Assembly: GCF_017745275.1 (NCBI RefSeq) | Contig: NZ_JAGHZS010000001.1 | Location: forward strand, 62,001-126,000 | Direction of reading: 5' to 3' | DNA length: 64,000 nt | Source of the DNA: Chitinophaga sp. | GTDB lineage: Bacteria; Bacteroidota; Bacteroidia; Chitinophagales; Chitinophagaceae | Part shown: piece after piece, positions 20,067 through 29,669 of the stretch | How the letters are laid out: every line of letters begins with the position of its first letter | Numbering within the stretch: the first letter of the stretch is position 1 | Made by a program: the position numbers and the translations under genes | Notes under the pieces: model-generated | Seen by the model: only the letters and a program-made list of their open reading frames with translations | What the model was told of the DNA's origin: nothing | The model's database searches: none

Positions 20067-22563
20067 CCATATTACCTTCTTCTGTATACTGCTCTGCCTG
20101 GGATACCTGGTGATCAGCTCCTGTAGCACTACACGCACAGTGCCGGAAGGAGACCGCCTGTATACCGGCAGTGAGGTAAAATGGATAAATGATACGGTGA
20201 CCGGTAAAAAGCCCCGCGATTACAGCACGCTGATGGAAGGATTGGAAAAAAGGATTCGTCCCAACAGGAACCGGAAATTCCTGGGCATGCCCATCAAATT
20301 ATGGTTATATAACCTGGGCAATGAGCCTAAAGGAAAAGGATTGAATTATTTACTCCGCAAAAAATGGGGCGAACCTCCTGTATTGCTTAGTCAGGCTAAA
20401 CCAGACTACACCGCTAAAGTGCTGGATGGCTACCTGGTAGATAATGGCTACTTCCAGGCCGATATGGTATCTGCCGTGAAATACTCCGGTAAGAAAAAAG
20501 CCTCCATTCATTACACGGCCACGCCTAACCACCGGTATACCATTAAGAGTGTTACGTATATAACGGATACCAGCGCCATCGGCAGATCGGTTAAGGCCAC
20601 TAAACCGGAAAGCTCCCTGATACCTGGCGCTCCATATTCACTGGATTCAATCAAAGCAGAACGGGAACGCATACACGCCATGTTAAAAGAACAGGGATAT
20701 TATTATTTCACCCCTGACTATCTGCTGGTACAGGCGGATAGTACCAACATGGGACAAGTAGATTTACTTGTTAAAATTAAAGACAATACACCACTGGCTG
20801 CCTTACGGCCTTATCGGATGCACGATATCACGCTGTTTCCGGATTATTCGCTGGATAATGATTCCACCTCTACTTTAGGTACTCCCATACGGTATAGAGG
20901 TATTTATATTGTTGATTCCGCGAAGCGCTTCAAACCATCCGCATTTAACCGATCCGTGTTCCTGCGTCCGGATAGTTTGTACCACCTGAGTTCTCATAAT
21001 ATCACCCTTCAACGGTTAATTAATCTTGGTGTTTTCAAATTCGTTAAAGGACAGTTTACCCCGGTAAGAGATACTTCTATCCACAATATTGTGGGAGGTA
21101 ATCCCAACCAACCTGATAACAGAAGAGGCATTGTCGGAAGAAGGGACACGGCTGGTATTGGTAGCAGAAGAGACACGGCTGGTATTGGGTTCAAACGGGA
21201 TGCTACTTACTCCCGTGATACGTCATTGGCCAGCAATTACCGGGCGATGGTAAACAACCGTGTTTCCCTGGATAGCGGATGGCTCGATGCAAAATTCTAC
21301 CTGACACCCTATAAACGCCGATCCTTACAGGCGGAACTTCGTGGTACATCCAAGTCCAATGGTTTCATCGGATCTGAAGTTCGGCTAACCGCTAAAAACA
21401 GGAACTGGCTTCACTCCGCGGCCTTGCTGGAAATAGGCCTCCGTGGCGGTATGGAATGGCAAACCGGTAATAAAAGCGCCGGCGGATCCAACTCATATTC
21501 ACTCGGCGCAGAAGTGGCCGTTACTTTCCCCCGGTTTATTACGCCTATCAAGGGCTTTAACATTCGCACTCCCTATGTGCCTAAAACGCGCATAAGCGCC
21601 AGTTATGAATTATACAGCCGTGCAGACCTATATAACCTAAACGCCTATACGCTGCAATTACAATATCTGTGGCAGCGTACACAATACCTCAGTCATATCT
21701 TTGCGCCTATTGCTGTAACGTATGTGTTGCCTTCTAAAACCACCGCCGCCTACGACAGTATTCTGGCCAATGATCCCAGCCAACGGTCAGCTATTGAAAA
21801 ACAATTTATCCTGGGTAGTAATTATACTATCACTTACAATAATCAACGTCCCAACCAGGTACATAATTTTTACCTGAGTGGTAATGTGGATATTTCCGGC
21901 AACCTGGCAGGATTAATTGTACCCAAAAACGATACAGGTCAACGCACTATATTAGGCAATTCATTCGCCCAATATGAACGGTTTACACTGGAAGGCCGCC
22001 ACTACTGGAATATCGGCAAAGGCAAACAATGGGTGAACCGACTCCTGATTGGCTATGGTTTACCTTATGGCAACTCACAAACACTTCCGTTTGTGAAACA
22101 ATTTTTTACCGGAGGAAGCAGCAGTATCAGGGCCTTCAGAGCGCGTACGCTAGGTCCGGGTACCTATCGCAGTAAGGCAGCAGATACCGCAGTACTGTTG
22201 GCTAATGAAGCTGGCGACATCAAACTAGAACTTAATACAGAACTACGTGTGCATGTTGCCAGCGTATTTAATGTGGCGGCGTTTATTGATGCCGGTAATA
22301 TCTGGCTGCAAAAGGATGTGCCGGATAAACCAGGCAGTAAATTCCAATTTAACTCCTTCTATAAAGAAATCGCCGTTGGTGGTGGAGTTGGTGTACGTAT
22401 TGATGCTTCCATTGTAGTAGTACGGCTGGATCTGGCTATGCCATTCCGCGTTCCATCCCTACCGGAAAATGAGCGATGGGTGTTAAATAAAATTAATTTC
22501 GGAGATCCTGAATGGCGTAAGAAAAATCTAATTCTCAACATTGCCATCGGCTATCCGTTTTAA
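20050..22563 (+). CDS. tamA: TamA-like outer-membrane protein (Omp85/BamA superfamily), lipid-anchored
   Basis: Outer-membrane partner of TamB. 837 residues: a lipoprotein signal ending VISSC (Cys about residue 18), POTRA-like region, then a 16-strand-type bacterial surface antigen barrel with the C-terminal half motif FFTGGSSSIRAFRARTLGPG and a final strand ending in aromatic Phe. The lipobox marks the Bacteroidota lipidated form, sometimes called TamL. ATG 20050 is inside the tamB 3' end and gives the lipoprotein signal directly. Between POTRA region and barrel is a 9-residue tandem repeat (RRDTAGIGS / RRDTAGIGF; DNA copies begin near 21146 and 21173). Confidence 0.9.
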   Translation: MRIGNSHITFFCILLCLGYLVISSCSTTRTVPEGDRLYTGSEVKWINDTVTGKKPRDYSTLMEGLEKRIRPNRNRKFLGMPIKLWLYNLGNEPKGKGLNYLLRKKWGEPPVLLSQAKPDYTAKVLDGYLVDNGYFQADMVSAVKYSGKKKASIHYTATPNHRYTIKSVTYITDTSAIGRSVKATKPESSLIPGAPYSLDSIKAERERIHAMLKEQGYYYFTPDYLLVQADSTNMGQVDLLVKIKDNTPLAALRPYRMHDITLFPDYSLDNDSTSTLGTPIRYRGIYIVDSAKRFKPSAFNRSVFLRPDSLYHLSSHNITLQRLINLGVFKFVKGQFTPVRDTSIHNIVGGNPNQPDNRRGIVGRRDTAGIGSRRDTAGIGFKRDATYSRDTSLASNYRAMVNNRVSLDSGWLDAKFYLTPYKRRSLQAELRGTSKSNGFIGSEVRLTAKNRNWLHSAALLEIGLRGGMEWQTGNKSAGGSNSYSLGAEVAVTFPRFITPIKGFNIRTPYVPKTRISASYELYSRADLYNLNAYTLQLQYLWQRTQYLSHIFAPIAVTYVLPSKTTAAYDSILANDPSQRSAIEKQFILGSNYTITYNNQRPNQVHNFYLSGNVDISGNLAGLIVPKNDTGQRTILGNSFAQYERFTLEGRHYWNIGKGKQWVNRLLIGYGLPYGNSQTLPFVKQFFTGGSSSIRAFRARTLGPGTYRSKAADTAVLLANEAGDIKLELNTELRVHVASVFNVAAFIDAGNIWLQKDVPDKPGSKFQFNSFYKEIAVGGGVGVRIDASIVVVRLDLAMPFRVPSLPENERWVLNKINFGDPEWRKKNLILNIAIGYPF

Positions 22564-22574
22564 CAATATCTATA

Positions 22575-22615
22575 TTTAAAGGGAGATGACAACTTCTTTA
22601 TCATCTCCCTTTAAA
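22575..22615. terminator. Bidirectional terminator between tamA and poxB
   Basis: A perfect 15-bp stem (22575-22589 with 22601-22615) around an 11-base loop, with A/T tracts on both flanks, lies between two convergent genes and can serve both. Confidence 0.85.
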
Positions 22616-22620
22616 CAATC

Positions 22621-24357
22621 TTACAGCACATCTTTCAGGTGCTTATAGTTCGATTTTACGGCGTCAAATACATCTTCATACCTTCCTCCCAAAATCAATT
22701 TCCCCATCCACAGCGCAAAGCCCTTCATTTGTGCAAACTCTACTTTAGGGGGCATTGCCAGTGAATCCGGGTTAGTAAACACATTTACCAATACAGGCCC
22801 CTCGGCTTTAATAGCTTGTGACAATACGGTTTCTACTTCTTCCGGCTTATGAACTGTAAACGCTGTAAAGCCCATAGCTATGGCCACAGCGGCAAAATCC
22901 GGGTTCACCATATTCGTTTGCCAGTCGGGTAGCCCGGCCACTTCCATTTCCAATTTCACCATACCTAAGGCACGATTATTAAACACTATCACTTTGATGG
23001 GCAACTTGTATTGTTTAATCGTCATCAAATCTCCCAACAGCATGGTTAAACCACCATCGCCACAGAGGGCAAATACTTCCCTGCCTGGTTGCGCAAAAGC
23101 AGCGCCTATGGCCTGGGGCATCGCATTGGCCATAGAGCCATGATTGAAAGATCCCAATAACGTTCGCTTTCCGGTACCTTCCAGGTACCGCGCCGTCCAA
23201 ACGTTAGTCATACCGGTATCCACGGTAAAGATCGCATCATCAGCGGCCAGCTTGTTCAACGTAGCCGCTACATATTCCGGACTTATAGCATCTTCCTTTC
23301 CTCGATCTTCTACGTAGGTTTGCATTTTCTTTTTTACTTCCTGGTAAAATGTCTTCATTTCATCCAGGAAATTAGTGTTCGTGTGTGTTGTCAGTAATGG
23401 CGCCAGCGCTTTCAACGTATCGCTGATGTCACCGCATAGGCCTAACTCCAGTGCTGCCCTGCGACCAAGCCGCTCCGGCTGGATATCAATCTGTACAATT
23501 TTAGCTTTCGACGGCATAAACGGCGTGTACGGGAAATCGGTGCCTAACAACAATAACACATCCGCTTCATGCATACTTTTATATGCCGACGCCAGGCCCA
23601 GAAGGCCCGTCATGCCCACTTCATTAGGATTATTATACTGGATACCCATTTTAGCCCGAAAAGAATAGGCTACAGGCGCCTTTAACTGCTGCGACAAGGC
23701 CACCACCTCATCATGAGCCGGCACAGCGCCTAATCCACAATAAATGGCGATATTCTCCGCTCCGTTCAGCAAGTCCGCTAATTCCTTTAATTCAGCAGGA
23801 GAGGGGCAAATAACCGGACGTGGATGATATAGCCTGGTAGCGGTAGGAATGTCCGTGGCGTCTGCAGCAGCTACATCTCCCGGTAACCCTAATACAGCCA
23901 CACCATGCTTATGTACTGCATGTTGTAAAGCAGCCTGCATCATGCGCGGCGCTTGTTCTACTGTATTCGCGATCTGGTTATAACAGCTACAATCCGCAAA
24001 TAATTTAATAGTGTTGGTTTCCTGGAAATAGTCGCTGCCAAACTCGTTGGTAGCGCAGGTAGAAGCAATTGCTAATACGGAGGCGCCCGACCGGTGAGCA
24101 TCATATAATCCGTTAATCAGGTGCACATGGCCCGGGCCACTACTGCCGGCACAGCAGGCCAGCCCATTTAACTGGGCTTCAGCGCCAGCGGCATAAGCAC
24201 CCACTTCTTCATGCCTGACATGTACCCACTGAATACGCCCATCCCGACGCACCGCGTCATTAATATGATTCAGACTATCGCCGGTAACTGCGTAAATACG
24301 TTGAATGCCGGCGCCCACCAGCATTTCTACTAATTGATCTGCAACAAGCTTTGCCAT
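22621..24357 (-). CDS. poxB: Pyruvate oxidase/dehydrogenase, thiamine-diphosphate dependent (PoxB-like)
   Basis: 578-residue thiamine-diphosphate enzyme, most like the quinone-linked pyruvate dehydrogenase PoxB, which oxidises pyruvate to acetate and CO2 at the membrane. The N-terminal PYR domain has YAVTGDSLNHINDA and the catalytic Glu in HVRHEEVGAYAA; the middle domain would bind FAD. The C-terminal PP domain has GDGGLTMLLGDLMT...VFNN, the Mg/ThDP motif, near residue 440. It shares the fold with acetolactate synthase, but VTGDSLN and the overall length favour pyruvate oxidase. Single gene, convergent with tamA. Confidence 0.88.
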   Translation of the reverse strand: MAKLVADQLVEMLVGAGIQRIYAVTGDSLNHINDAVRRDGRIQWVHVRHEEVGAYAAGAEAQLNGLACCAGSSGPGHVHLINGLYDAHRSGASVLAIASTCATNEFGSDYFQETNTIKLFADCSCYNQIANTVEQAPRMMQAALQHAVHKHGVAVLGLPGDVAAADATDIPTATRLYHPRPVICPSPAELKELADLLNGAENIAIYCGLGAVPAHDEVVALSQQLKAPVAYSFRAKMGIQYNNPNEVGMTGLLGLASAYKSMHEADVLLLLGTDFPYTPFMPSKAKIVQIDIQPERLGRRAALELGLCGDISDTLKALAPLLTTHTNTNFLDEMKTFYQEVKKKMQTYVEDRGKEDAISPEYVAATLNKLAADDAIFTVDTGMTNVWTARYLEGTGKRTLLGSFNHGSMANAMPQAIGAAFAQPGREVFALCGDGGLTMLLGDLMTIKQYKLPIKVIVFNNRALGMVKLEMEVAGLPDWQTNMVNPDFAAVAIAMGFTAFTVHKPEEVETVLSQAIKAEGPVLVNVFTNPDSLAMPPKVEFAQMKGFALWMGKLILGGRYEDVFDAVKSNYKHLKDVL

Positions 24358-24490
24358 ATTTTTCTATGTTGATAAACATGAACGATAAAAACAGTTGCCA
24401 GCCAACATTGTTCATCTTCACATGTTCAATGAACCGGCCACGGAATGCATCTGTAATCCCATTAATTTTGCACTGGAAATCCAATGCCGT

Positions 24491-25012
24491 ATGACTCGTT
24501 TAAAGCCCACACTGCCCGATAACTCTCTACTGTATAAGCAATCAGCTACTATACATTACCAGGATACCTTTGCCACTACCATTGCAGCCACACCTCCGGT
24601 AACAATCACACAAACCGGCATCGCTTTTGCCACCACAGCACCTCGGTTTGTTTCCCGGATGATGAAGTTAAGAGATCAGATAGTGGGCATTTTCGGTTTG
24701 AAAACCAGCCAAAATTTACCCGGAAATCGTCCAAGCTCACTCAATTGCGGTGATCAGCTCGGCATTTTCAAAATCTTGGAGAAAAATGATCAGGAAGTTA
24801 TATTGGGAGAAAATGATAAACACCTGGACTTCCGCGTATCTCTCTATTTACAGCAACAACCCACGCAACAGCAACTGATCTGCACTACTGTGGTACATTA
24901 CCATAACCTTTGGGGTAGAATCTATTTCTTCTTTGTAAAGCCGTTCCACAAGCTCCTGGTACCGACCATGTTAAAACATACCGTTGCTCATTTGCCTGTT
25001 TCCGGTAGCTAA
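24491..25012 (+). CDS. DUF2867-like protein
   Basis: 173 residues, cytosolic by appearance. The pattern of a central helix RFVSRMMKLRDQIVGIFGLK, a basic linker and the C-terminal YHNLWGRIYFFFVKPFHKLLVPTML matches DUF2867 proteins, a START-like uncharacterised family often found as a C-terminal part of SDR-like proteins. ATG 24491 is preferred over the longer open frame from 24395, which runs through what should be the divergent promoter region with poxB. Function unknown. Confidence 0.7.
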   Translation: MTRLKPTLPDNSLLYKQSATIHYQDTFATTIAATPPVTITQTGIAFATTAPRFVSRMMKLRDQIVGIFGLKTSQNLPGNRPSSLNCGDQLGIFKILEKNDQEVILGENDKHLDFRVSLYLQQQPTQQQLICTTVVHYHNLWGRIYFFFVKPFHKLLVPTMLKHTVAHLPVSGS

Positions 25013-25058
25013 AAGCTCCGGAAATTGATTATTTTTATACCTATCTAAATTGCTGCCA

Positions 25059-25454
25059 ATGAAACCTATCCCTGCGCCGTTGCATCGCAATACTGTATTG
25101 ATGTTTGTTATATTGCTACTGGTGGTTACTTCTTCCTGTAGCCGGAAGATCACGGAAACAGGAAAGGCTTCCTATTATGCCGATTCTTTTGACGGCAAAC
25201 GAACAGCCAGCGGTGAAACCTTTCACCAACGCCACCTCACCGCAGCACATAAAACATTACCTTTTGGTACACGCGTTACCGTTGTAAATATTTCGAATGG
25301 AAAAAGTGTGAAAGTGCGTATCAACGACCGTGGCCCATTTGCCCCCGGTCGTATCATCGATCTGTCACACAAGGCAGCAGCTAAACTGGGTATGATAAAT
25401 ACCGGCGTTGCCAATGTGGAAGTGAAATACAAACAAAAGAAGAAGAAAAAATAA
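25059..25454 (+). CDS. rlpA: RlpA-family septal-ring lytic transglycosylase-like lipoprotein
   Basis: 131 residues: lipoprotein signal ending VTSSC (Cys about residue 28), then a single double-psi beta-barrel RlpA domain. Visible signatures are [19 protein letters not shown], the catalytic-type Asp/His region [14 protein letters not shown], and [18 protein letters not shown]. RlpA proteins cleave or bind peptidoglycan lacking stem peptides. The SPOR domain of the E. coli protein is absent, giving the short form common in Bacteroidota. ATG 25059 is used, not the upstream TTG at 25050. Confidence 0.92.
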   Translation: MKPIPAPLHRNTVLMFVILLLVVTSSCSRKITETGKASYYADSFDGKRTASGETFHQRHLTAAHKTLPFGTRVTVVNISNGKSVKVRINDRGPFAPGRIIDLSHKAAAKLGMINTGVANVEVKYKQKKKKK

Positions 25455-25487
25455 ACGAACGGACGGGAAATCACCGTCCGTTCGTTT
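25453..25487. terminator. Bidirectional terminator between rlpA and the PfpI gene
   Basis: Perfect 14-bp stem AAACGAACGGACGG (25453-25466) with its complement at 25474-25487, seven-base loop, A and T runs on the flanks; it overlaps the rlpA stop codon and lies 7 bp from the end of the convergent gene. Confidence 0.9.
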
Positions 25488-25494
25488 ACAATAC

Positions 25495-26091
25495 TTATCC
25501 TAACTGATGTACACCACCGCCTCCGGCGTTATTACGGCGTTGATCGTGGCGCCCTTCCTTGATTTCTTCAATCATTTTCTTACAAAAGGCCGGTAAGTCA
25601 CCCGGATTACGGCTGGTTACAAGTCCATTATCAGTCACCACTTCCTCGTCTACCCATATGGCACCGGCGTTCTCCAGGTCTGTTTTTAGTGATTTAAAGG
25701 AAGTCATCTTACGACCATCCAGTTCTCCGGTTTCTATCAGTGTCCACGGGCCGTGGCAAATGGCCGCAATCGGTTTGCTGTCGTCAAAAAAACCATTTAC
25801 AAAAGCCACCACCTCTTCATTGGTACGCAGCTTATCCGGATTCATCACACCTCCCGGCAACACCAGTGCATCATAATCCTGTGCTGCCACTTCTGAGATC
25901 TGTTTATCTACCGGAAATGTTTTTCCCCAATCTGTTTCTGCCCATGCACGTACCTTTTCGGCCTCAGGAGATATGATATCTACTGTAGCACCTGCATTTT
26001 TCAATGCTTCCAGGGGCTGGGTAAATTCTACTTCCTCAAACCCATTAGCTACTACCATCGCTACTTTTTTCCCTGTTAATTGATTTTCCAT
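25495..26091 (-). CDS. DJ-1/PfpI family protein (type 1 glutamine amidotransferase-like)
   Basis: 198 residues. The fold signature is VAMVVANGFEEVEFTQPLEALKNAG at the N terminus, with a conserved Glu, DYDALVLPGG, and the nucleophile elbow AICHGPW holding the reactive Cys followed by His. PfpI/YhbO-type members act as proteases, chaperones or glyoxal-adduct deglycases; which applies here is not evident. The C-terminal tail RRNNAGGGGVHQLG is Gly-rich and looks disordered. No obvious operon partner. Confidence 0.9.
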   Translation of the reverse strand: MENQLTGKKVAMVVANGFEEVEFTQPLEALKNAGATVDIISPEAEKVRAWAETDWGKTFPVDKQISEVAAQDYDALVLPGGVMNPDKLRTNEEVVAFVNGFFDDSKPIAAICHGPWTLIETGELDGRKMTSFKSLKTDLENAGAIWVDEEVVTDNGLVTSRNPGDLPAFCKKMIEEIKEGRHDQRRNNAGGGGVHQLG

Positions 26092-26364
26092 AAGATATTG
26101 TTTTTAAGGTGTGTTATTATATTTCGCCTTCGGCAGATGTTGAACTTTCTGCTGTTTTTCTTCTCCTCAAAAACAATTCCCAAGGCCGCATTGCCACTAC
26201 ATGGCCTTTACCAAAGATCAGTGCGTTTGATGCGGTGTTTCTTTTGTTGCTCATACCGTTGCTTAGGTAGAAACCGGTATTCTCATTGGTTTGTAATTTT
26301 TTACCAACGGAATTGCATTTGGAAACAGATGCGCTTTTATTTGTTGACATACAAATACAGAACA

Positions 26365-27624
26365 ATGAACAAGAAAACACTTCTCTCAGCAATGCTGGCG
26401 TTGTGCCTGGCTGCTGATCACACTTTCGCACAAGCCCCTGCCGCAGAACTCCCCGGCTTTGCCGCTTACGCCGACCCGGTAGAGGAAGGGGTAGATATCA
26501 ATTATAACAACGGCGTTATTCACTGGACAGGTAACAGTAACACCATTAACTTTTACTTTCATGCAGCGACTACCGGTCCTCTCAAGGTAGCGCTCCTCGC
26601 TAAAGCAGATGCCTCCAGTAAAGTCAGTGTATCTGTAAATGGTGTAGAAAAAACAGTTAGCATACCTAACAATAATGATTATATAAATATTCCTGTTTTA
26701 CAAACGAATATTAAGAAGCCGGGCTTCTACTGTGTTTCCTTAAAAGGAGTAGAGAAAACCGGATCTGTGTATGCAGATGTTAAAGCAGTTTCACTAACCG
26801 GTGCTGCCACCAAAGATATCCAGTTCAACGCCAAGCCCTGGCGCCGCGCGGCTTCTGTACATTTAAACTATCCTGTTCCGGAGGGTAAAAATGTAGAATG
26901 GTTCTATGGAGAAATTAAAGTGCCCGAGGGAGAAGATAAACTCGGTACCTATTTCATGTCCTGCGGCTTTCACCGTGGCTACTTTGGAATGCAGGTAAAT
27001 TCTCCTACTGAACGAAGAATTATTTTCTCCGTTTGGGATGCGGGTGGAGAACCGGAAGAACGTAGCAAAGTAAAGTATGAAGACCAGGTAGTGATGCTGG
27101 CAAAAGGGGATAGCGTGGATGCCAGCGGCTTTGGCGGCGAAGGTACCGGAGGTCATAGCCATTGGGTATATAACTGGAAAGCAGGTGAAAGCTATCGTTT
27201 CCTGATGCACAGCGTTCCCACCGGAAATACCACTACCTATACCGCTTACTTCTATGTTCCGGAACATAAAGAGTGGAAGCTCATCGCCAGCTTCAGAGCT
27301 CCTAAAGACGGCAAATACATGGGGCATCTTTACTCTTTCCTGGAAAACTTCTCTTTTGAAAACGGACATCTCGGACGTAAAGGCTATTTCGGCAACCACT
27401 GGATCAAAACCAATACGGGCGAGTGGATAGAGCTGACAAAAGCGAAATTCAGCAACGATGCCACCGCTAGAGCGAAAGACAGGCTTGACTACGGCGGCGG
27501 TTCAGAAAATGGTTGGTTCTACCTGTGGAACAGCGGCTTTAAACCTGCAAACGCACAATATGGTGATCAGTTCGAGCGACCCGCCACCGGCACACCACCA
27601 ACAATTGTACTCCCACAATTCTAA
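26365..27624 (+). CDS. Secreted DUF3472/DUF5077 protein
   Basis: 419 residues with a signal peptide ending ADHTFA at about residue 23. The first about 120 mature residues form a beta-sandwich like DUF5077; the rest carries the DUF3472 pattern VEWFYGEIKVPEG, SCGFHRGYFGMQVNS, IFSVWDAGG, GHSHWVYNWKAGESYRFLM and FEN GHLGRKGYFGNHW. Such two-domain proteins are secreted and probably carbohydrate-binding, but no activity is established. ATG 26365 gives the signal peptide; the frame open from 26080 is non-coding in character. Convergence-free, ends in its own terminator. Confidence 0.8.
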   Translation: MNKKTLLSAMLALCLAADHTFAQAPAAELPGFAAYADPVEEGVDINYNNGVIHWTGNSNTINFYFHAATTGPLKVALLAKADASSKVSVSVNGVEKTVSIPNNNDYINIPVLQTNIKKPGFYCVSLKGVEKTGSVYADVKAVSLTGAATKDIQFNAKPWRRAASVHLNYPVPEGKNVEWFYGEIKVPEGEDKLGTYFMSCGFHRGYFGMQVNSPTERRIIFSVWDAGGEPEERSKVKYEDQVVMLAKGDSVDASGFGGEGTGGHSHWVYNWKAGESYRFLMHSVPTGNTTTYTAYFYVPEHKEWKLIASFRAPKDGKYMGHLYSFLENFSFENGHLGRKGYFGNHWIKTNTGEWIELTKAKFSNDATARAKDRLDYGGGSENGWFYLWNSGFKPANAQYGDQFERPATGTPPTIVLPQF

Positions 27625-27646
27625 TAAGCCCTGTATAGTGGCTGAT

Positions 27647-27690
27647 AAAACGAGGATATATCGGAGAAACGATACATCCTCGTTTTTTTC
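27647..27690 (+). terminator. Intrinsic terminator after the DUF3472 gene
   Basis: 17-bp stem with one mismatch (27647-27663 with 27670-27686), six-base loop, followed by a run of seven T. Confidence 0.85.
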
Positions 27691-27914
27691 TTCAGAAAAA
27701 TTTATTCGGTGACTGATGGTTAATGGTATAAATTCAATTTAAATAGTCTATATACCCCATAGGACTGATGTGACGCATTTATTTTTGACCTGCACGACAA
27801 TTTTTTGGTCGAAGTCCGCTTTCCCTTCTTTATTATTAACCCGGCATAATTCCGGTTATTAACCCGATTTTTCCTTTAAATTCGGTAATAAATTCCTGAT
27901 AACATCTGTTGTAT

Positions 27915-29021
27915 ATGGCATTGAAAAAGAAATTGCCTATTCCCGGCGTAGTACAAGTATTGAATCCATTCAAGGTGAAGAAGCAGCGTATCATGAACTT
28001 TAACCCTGCAGAAGGAGTTGCGCTCCGGAAGCAGGCAGATAACAGCAAAATCACCGTTTTCGATTATAATACAAGTCTTTGTTCAGAAATAGTTTTGAAT
28101 AAAGTAGAGGATACGTTCAAATACATGGAGTCGCCGCAACTCAGCTGGATCAATGTGGATGGTATTAAAAAGGAAGAAGTTCATGCTATTTGTGAACAAT
28201 TCCTGATACACCCATTGCTGGAAGAAGATATACTCAGTGTTGGACAGCGGGCAAAAATGGATGAAATCAACGACAGGATGTTTTGTGTGCTTCCGATGAT
28301 TTACTTCAACAGCGAGTCCTCTTCGGTAGATATGGAACAGGTTAGCATTGTGCTTGGTAAAAATTTCGTGATATCGTTTCAGGAAGATCCTACCCGGGAT
28401 GTGTTTGATCCGGTGCGAACCAAACTATTACTGAAAGGATCGAGAATTCGCAATGGTGGCGCCGATTACTTATGTTATGCCTTACTGGATGTAATTGTGG
28501 ACAATTACTTTATTGTGATGGATAAGCTGGGAGAAAGAATAGAAATGATGGAAGACCTGGTACAACATCAGCCCAATACCCGCACCTTAGCCCGGATCAA
28601 TTATTTAAGGCGGCAGGTTTTTTTATTTAAACGTGCCATTGCACCTGTTAGGGAGTTAGTGAATGGCTTCCTCAAAAGTGAAAGTGATCTGCTGGAAGAT
28701 AAGGTAACTAAATATTATAAAGATGTGTATGACCACATCGTTCAGTGTAACGATCTGGCAGATAACTACCGCGATATGGTACTGAACCTACAGGAAATGT
28801 ATCATACGCAACTCAACCTGAAGATGAATGAAATCATGAAAGTGTTGGCGGTAGTAACAACATTAATGGCTCCGCCAACACTTTTAGCAGGAATTTACGG
28901 GATGAACTTCCACTATATGCCTGAATTGGAAAGCAAGCACGGATACTATTATACACTGGGTGGAATGGGCATATTATTACTACTGATGATCCTGGTATTT
29001 AGAAAACGAGGCTGGTTTTAA
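27915..29021 (+). CDS. corA: Magnesium/cobalt transporter CorA
   Basis: 368-residue homopentameric inner-membrane channel for Mg2+ and related ions. The long cytoplasmic N-terminal domain has HPLLEEDILSVGQRAKMDEI, and the C terminus has two membrane helices with the signature YGMNF after the first (LMAPPTLLAGIYGMNF) and the basic tail RKRGWF. ATG 27915 is used; TTG 27909 is in frame just before. A TATTTTTG at 27780-27787 fits a -7 element and would leave a leader of about 120 bases. The stop codon overlaps the stop of the convergent DUF2480 gene. Confidence 0.95.
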   Translation: MALKKKLPIPGVVQVLNPFKVKKQRIMNFNPAEGVALRKQADNSKITVFDYNTSLCSEIVLNKVEDTFKYMESPQLSWINVDGIKKEEVHAICEQFLIHPLLEEDILSVGQRAKMDEINDRMFCVLPMIYFNSESSSVDMEQVSIVLGKNFVISFQEDPTRDVFDPVRTKLLLKGSRIRNGGADYLCYALLDVIVDNYFIVMDKLGERIEMMEDLVQHQPNTRTLARINYLRRQVFLFKRAIAPVRELVNGFLKSESDLLEDKVTKYYKDVYDHIVQCNDLADNYRDMVLNLQEMYHTQLNLKMNEIMKVLAVVTTLMAPPTLLAGIYGMNFHYMPELESKHGYYYTLGGMGILLLLMILVFRKRGWF

Positions 29022-29524
29022 GCCTTCTTTTTATAAACAGGCACCGTAGAGCATGGCTCTCCATACATAATACTCTTTACAACCGGGCGAAGCAAACGGG
29101 TTATTTCCGCATAGGCAATTTCCCCCACACGTTTATCACCACATCCTTTTATCACTACTCTTTTATCAGTAAAGGAAGTCACATCTATTTTAGCCAGGTT
29201 CTGCAGGTAACGGGTTTTGTGAATAAAATCGGCATCTCCAAAGGCTGCAAAAGTGGCAATAGGTTCTAACTCGGTCATTACCAACATATAGGCCCATAAT
29301 GGGATCACGGCGTCTGCGCTACAGATGATGCCTACACTTTTTCCACGGAATTGTTCCCAATCCAGTTCCTTCATGGAAGCCCGAAAATCCTTTTCTTTCA
29401 GGATCAGGCCCATGAAAAGGTAATCTTTCATATCAAAAATCACGGTCTCTCCTTGCGGATAATAGTCTTCCAGATCAATGGTTTCCAATCCACTCTGCGC
29501 TACTTTATTTATAATTTCTTCCAT
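29018..29524 (-). CDS. DUF2480 family protein
   Basis: 168 residues, cytosolic, uncharacterised but conserved through Bacteroidota. Family features are the N-terminal INKVAQSGLETIDLEDYYP, FDMKDYLFMGLILKEKDFR, IPLWAYMLV and the KGCGDKRVGEIAYAEIT block containing a single conserved Cys. Transcription probably starts from TAAATTTG (minus-strand -7 element at 29545-29552). Convergent with corA, sharing overlapping stop codons, and no terminator lies between them. Confidence 0.85.
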   Translation of the reverse strand: MEEIINKVAQSGLETIDLEDYYPQGETVIFDMKDYLFMGLILKEKDFRASMKELDWEQFRGKSVGIICSADAVIPLWAYMLVMTELEPIATFAAFGDADFIHKTRYLQNLAKIDVTSFTDKRVVIKGCGDKRVGEIAYAEITRLLRPVVKSIMYGEPCSTVPVYKKKA

Positions 29525-29544
29525 TTTGTCCTTATTTAAGGATA

Positions 29545-29552
29545 CAAATTTA
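29545..29552 (-). promoter_or_regulatory. Candidate -7 promoter element for the DUF2480 gene
   Basis: Minus strand TAAATTTG matches TAnnTTTG exactly and sits 20 bases before the ATG. No TTTG is seen 19-20 bp upstream, so support is partial. Confidence 0.4.
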
Positions 29553-29612
29553 CGAATATCGGTGCAGGAATGTGAATAAGTGGGTTCTAACAGTGGGGAA
29601 AGGGTATAAATG

Positions 29613-29644
29613 GAAGAAGGGACGCATAATTGCGTCCCTTCTTC
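29613..29644 (-). terminator. Terminator of ppiD
   Basis: Perfect 14-bp stem GAAGAAGGGACGCA (29613-29626) with 29631-29644 around the tetraloop TAAT, located 25 bases beyond the ppiD stop codon. Confidence 0.85.
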
Positions 29645-29669
29645 TTATGTCAGTAAAAAATGTAGCGGT

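Noticed and set aside
26080..26364. N-terminal extension of the DUF3472 protein
   Set aside because: It would bury the signal peptide and has no coding character; ATG 26365 is the better start.
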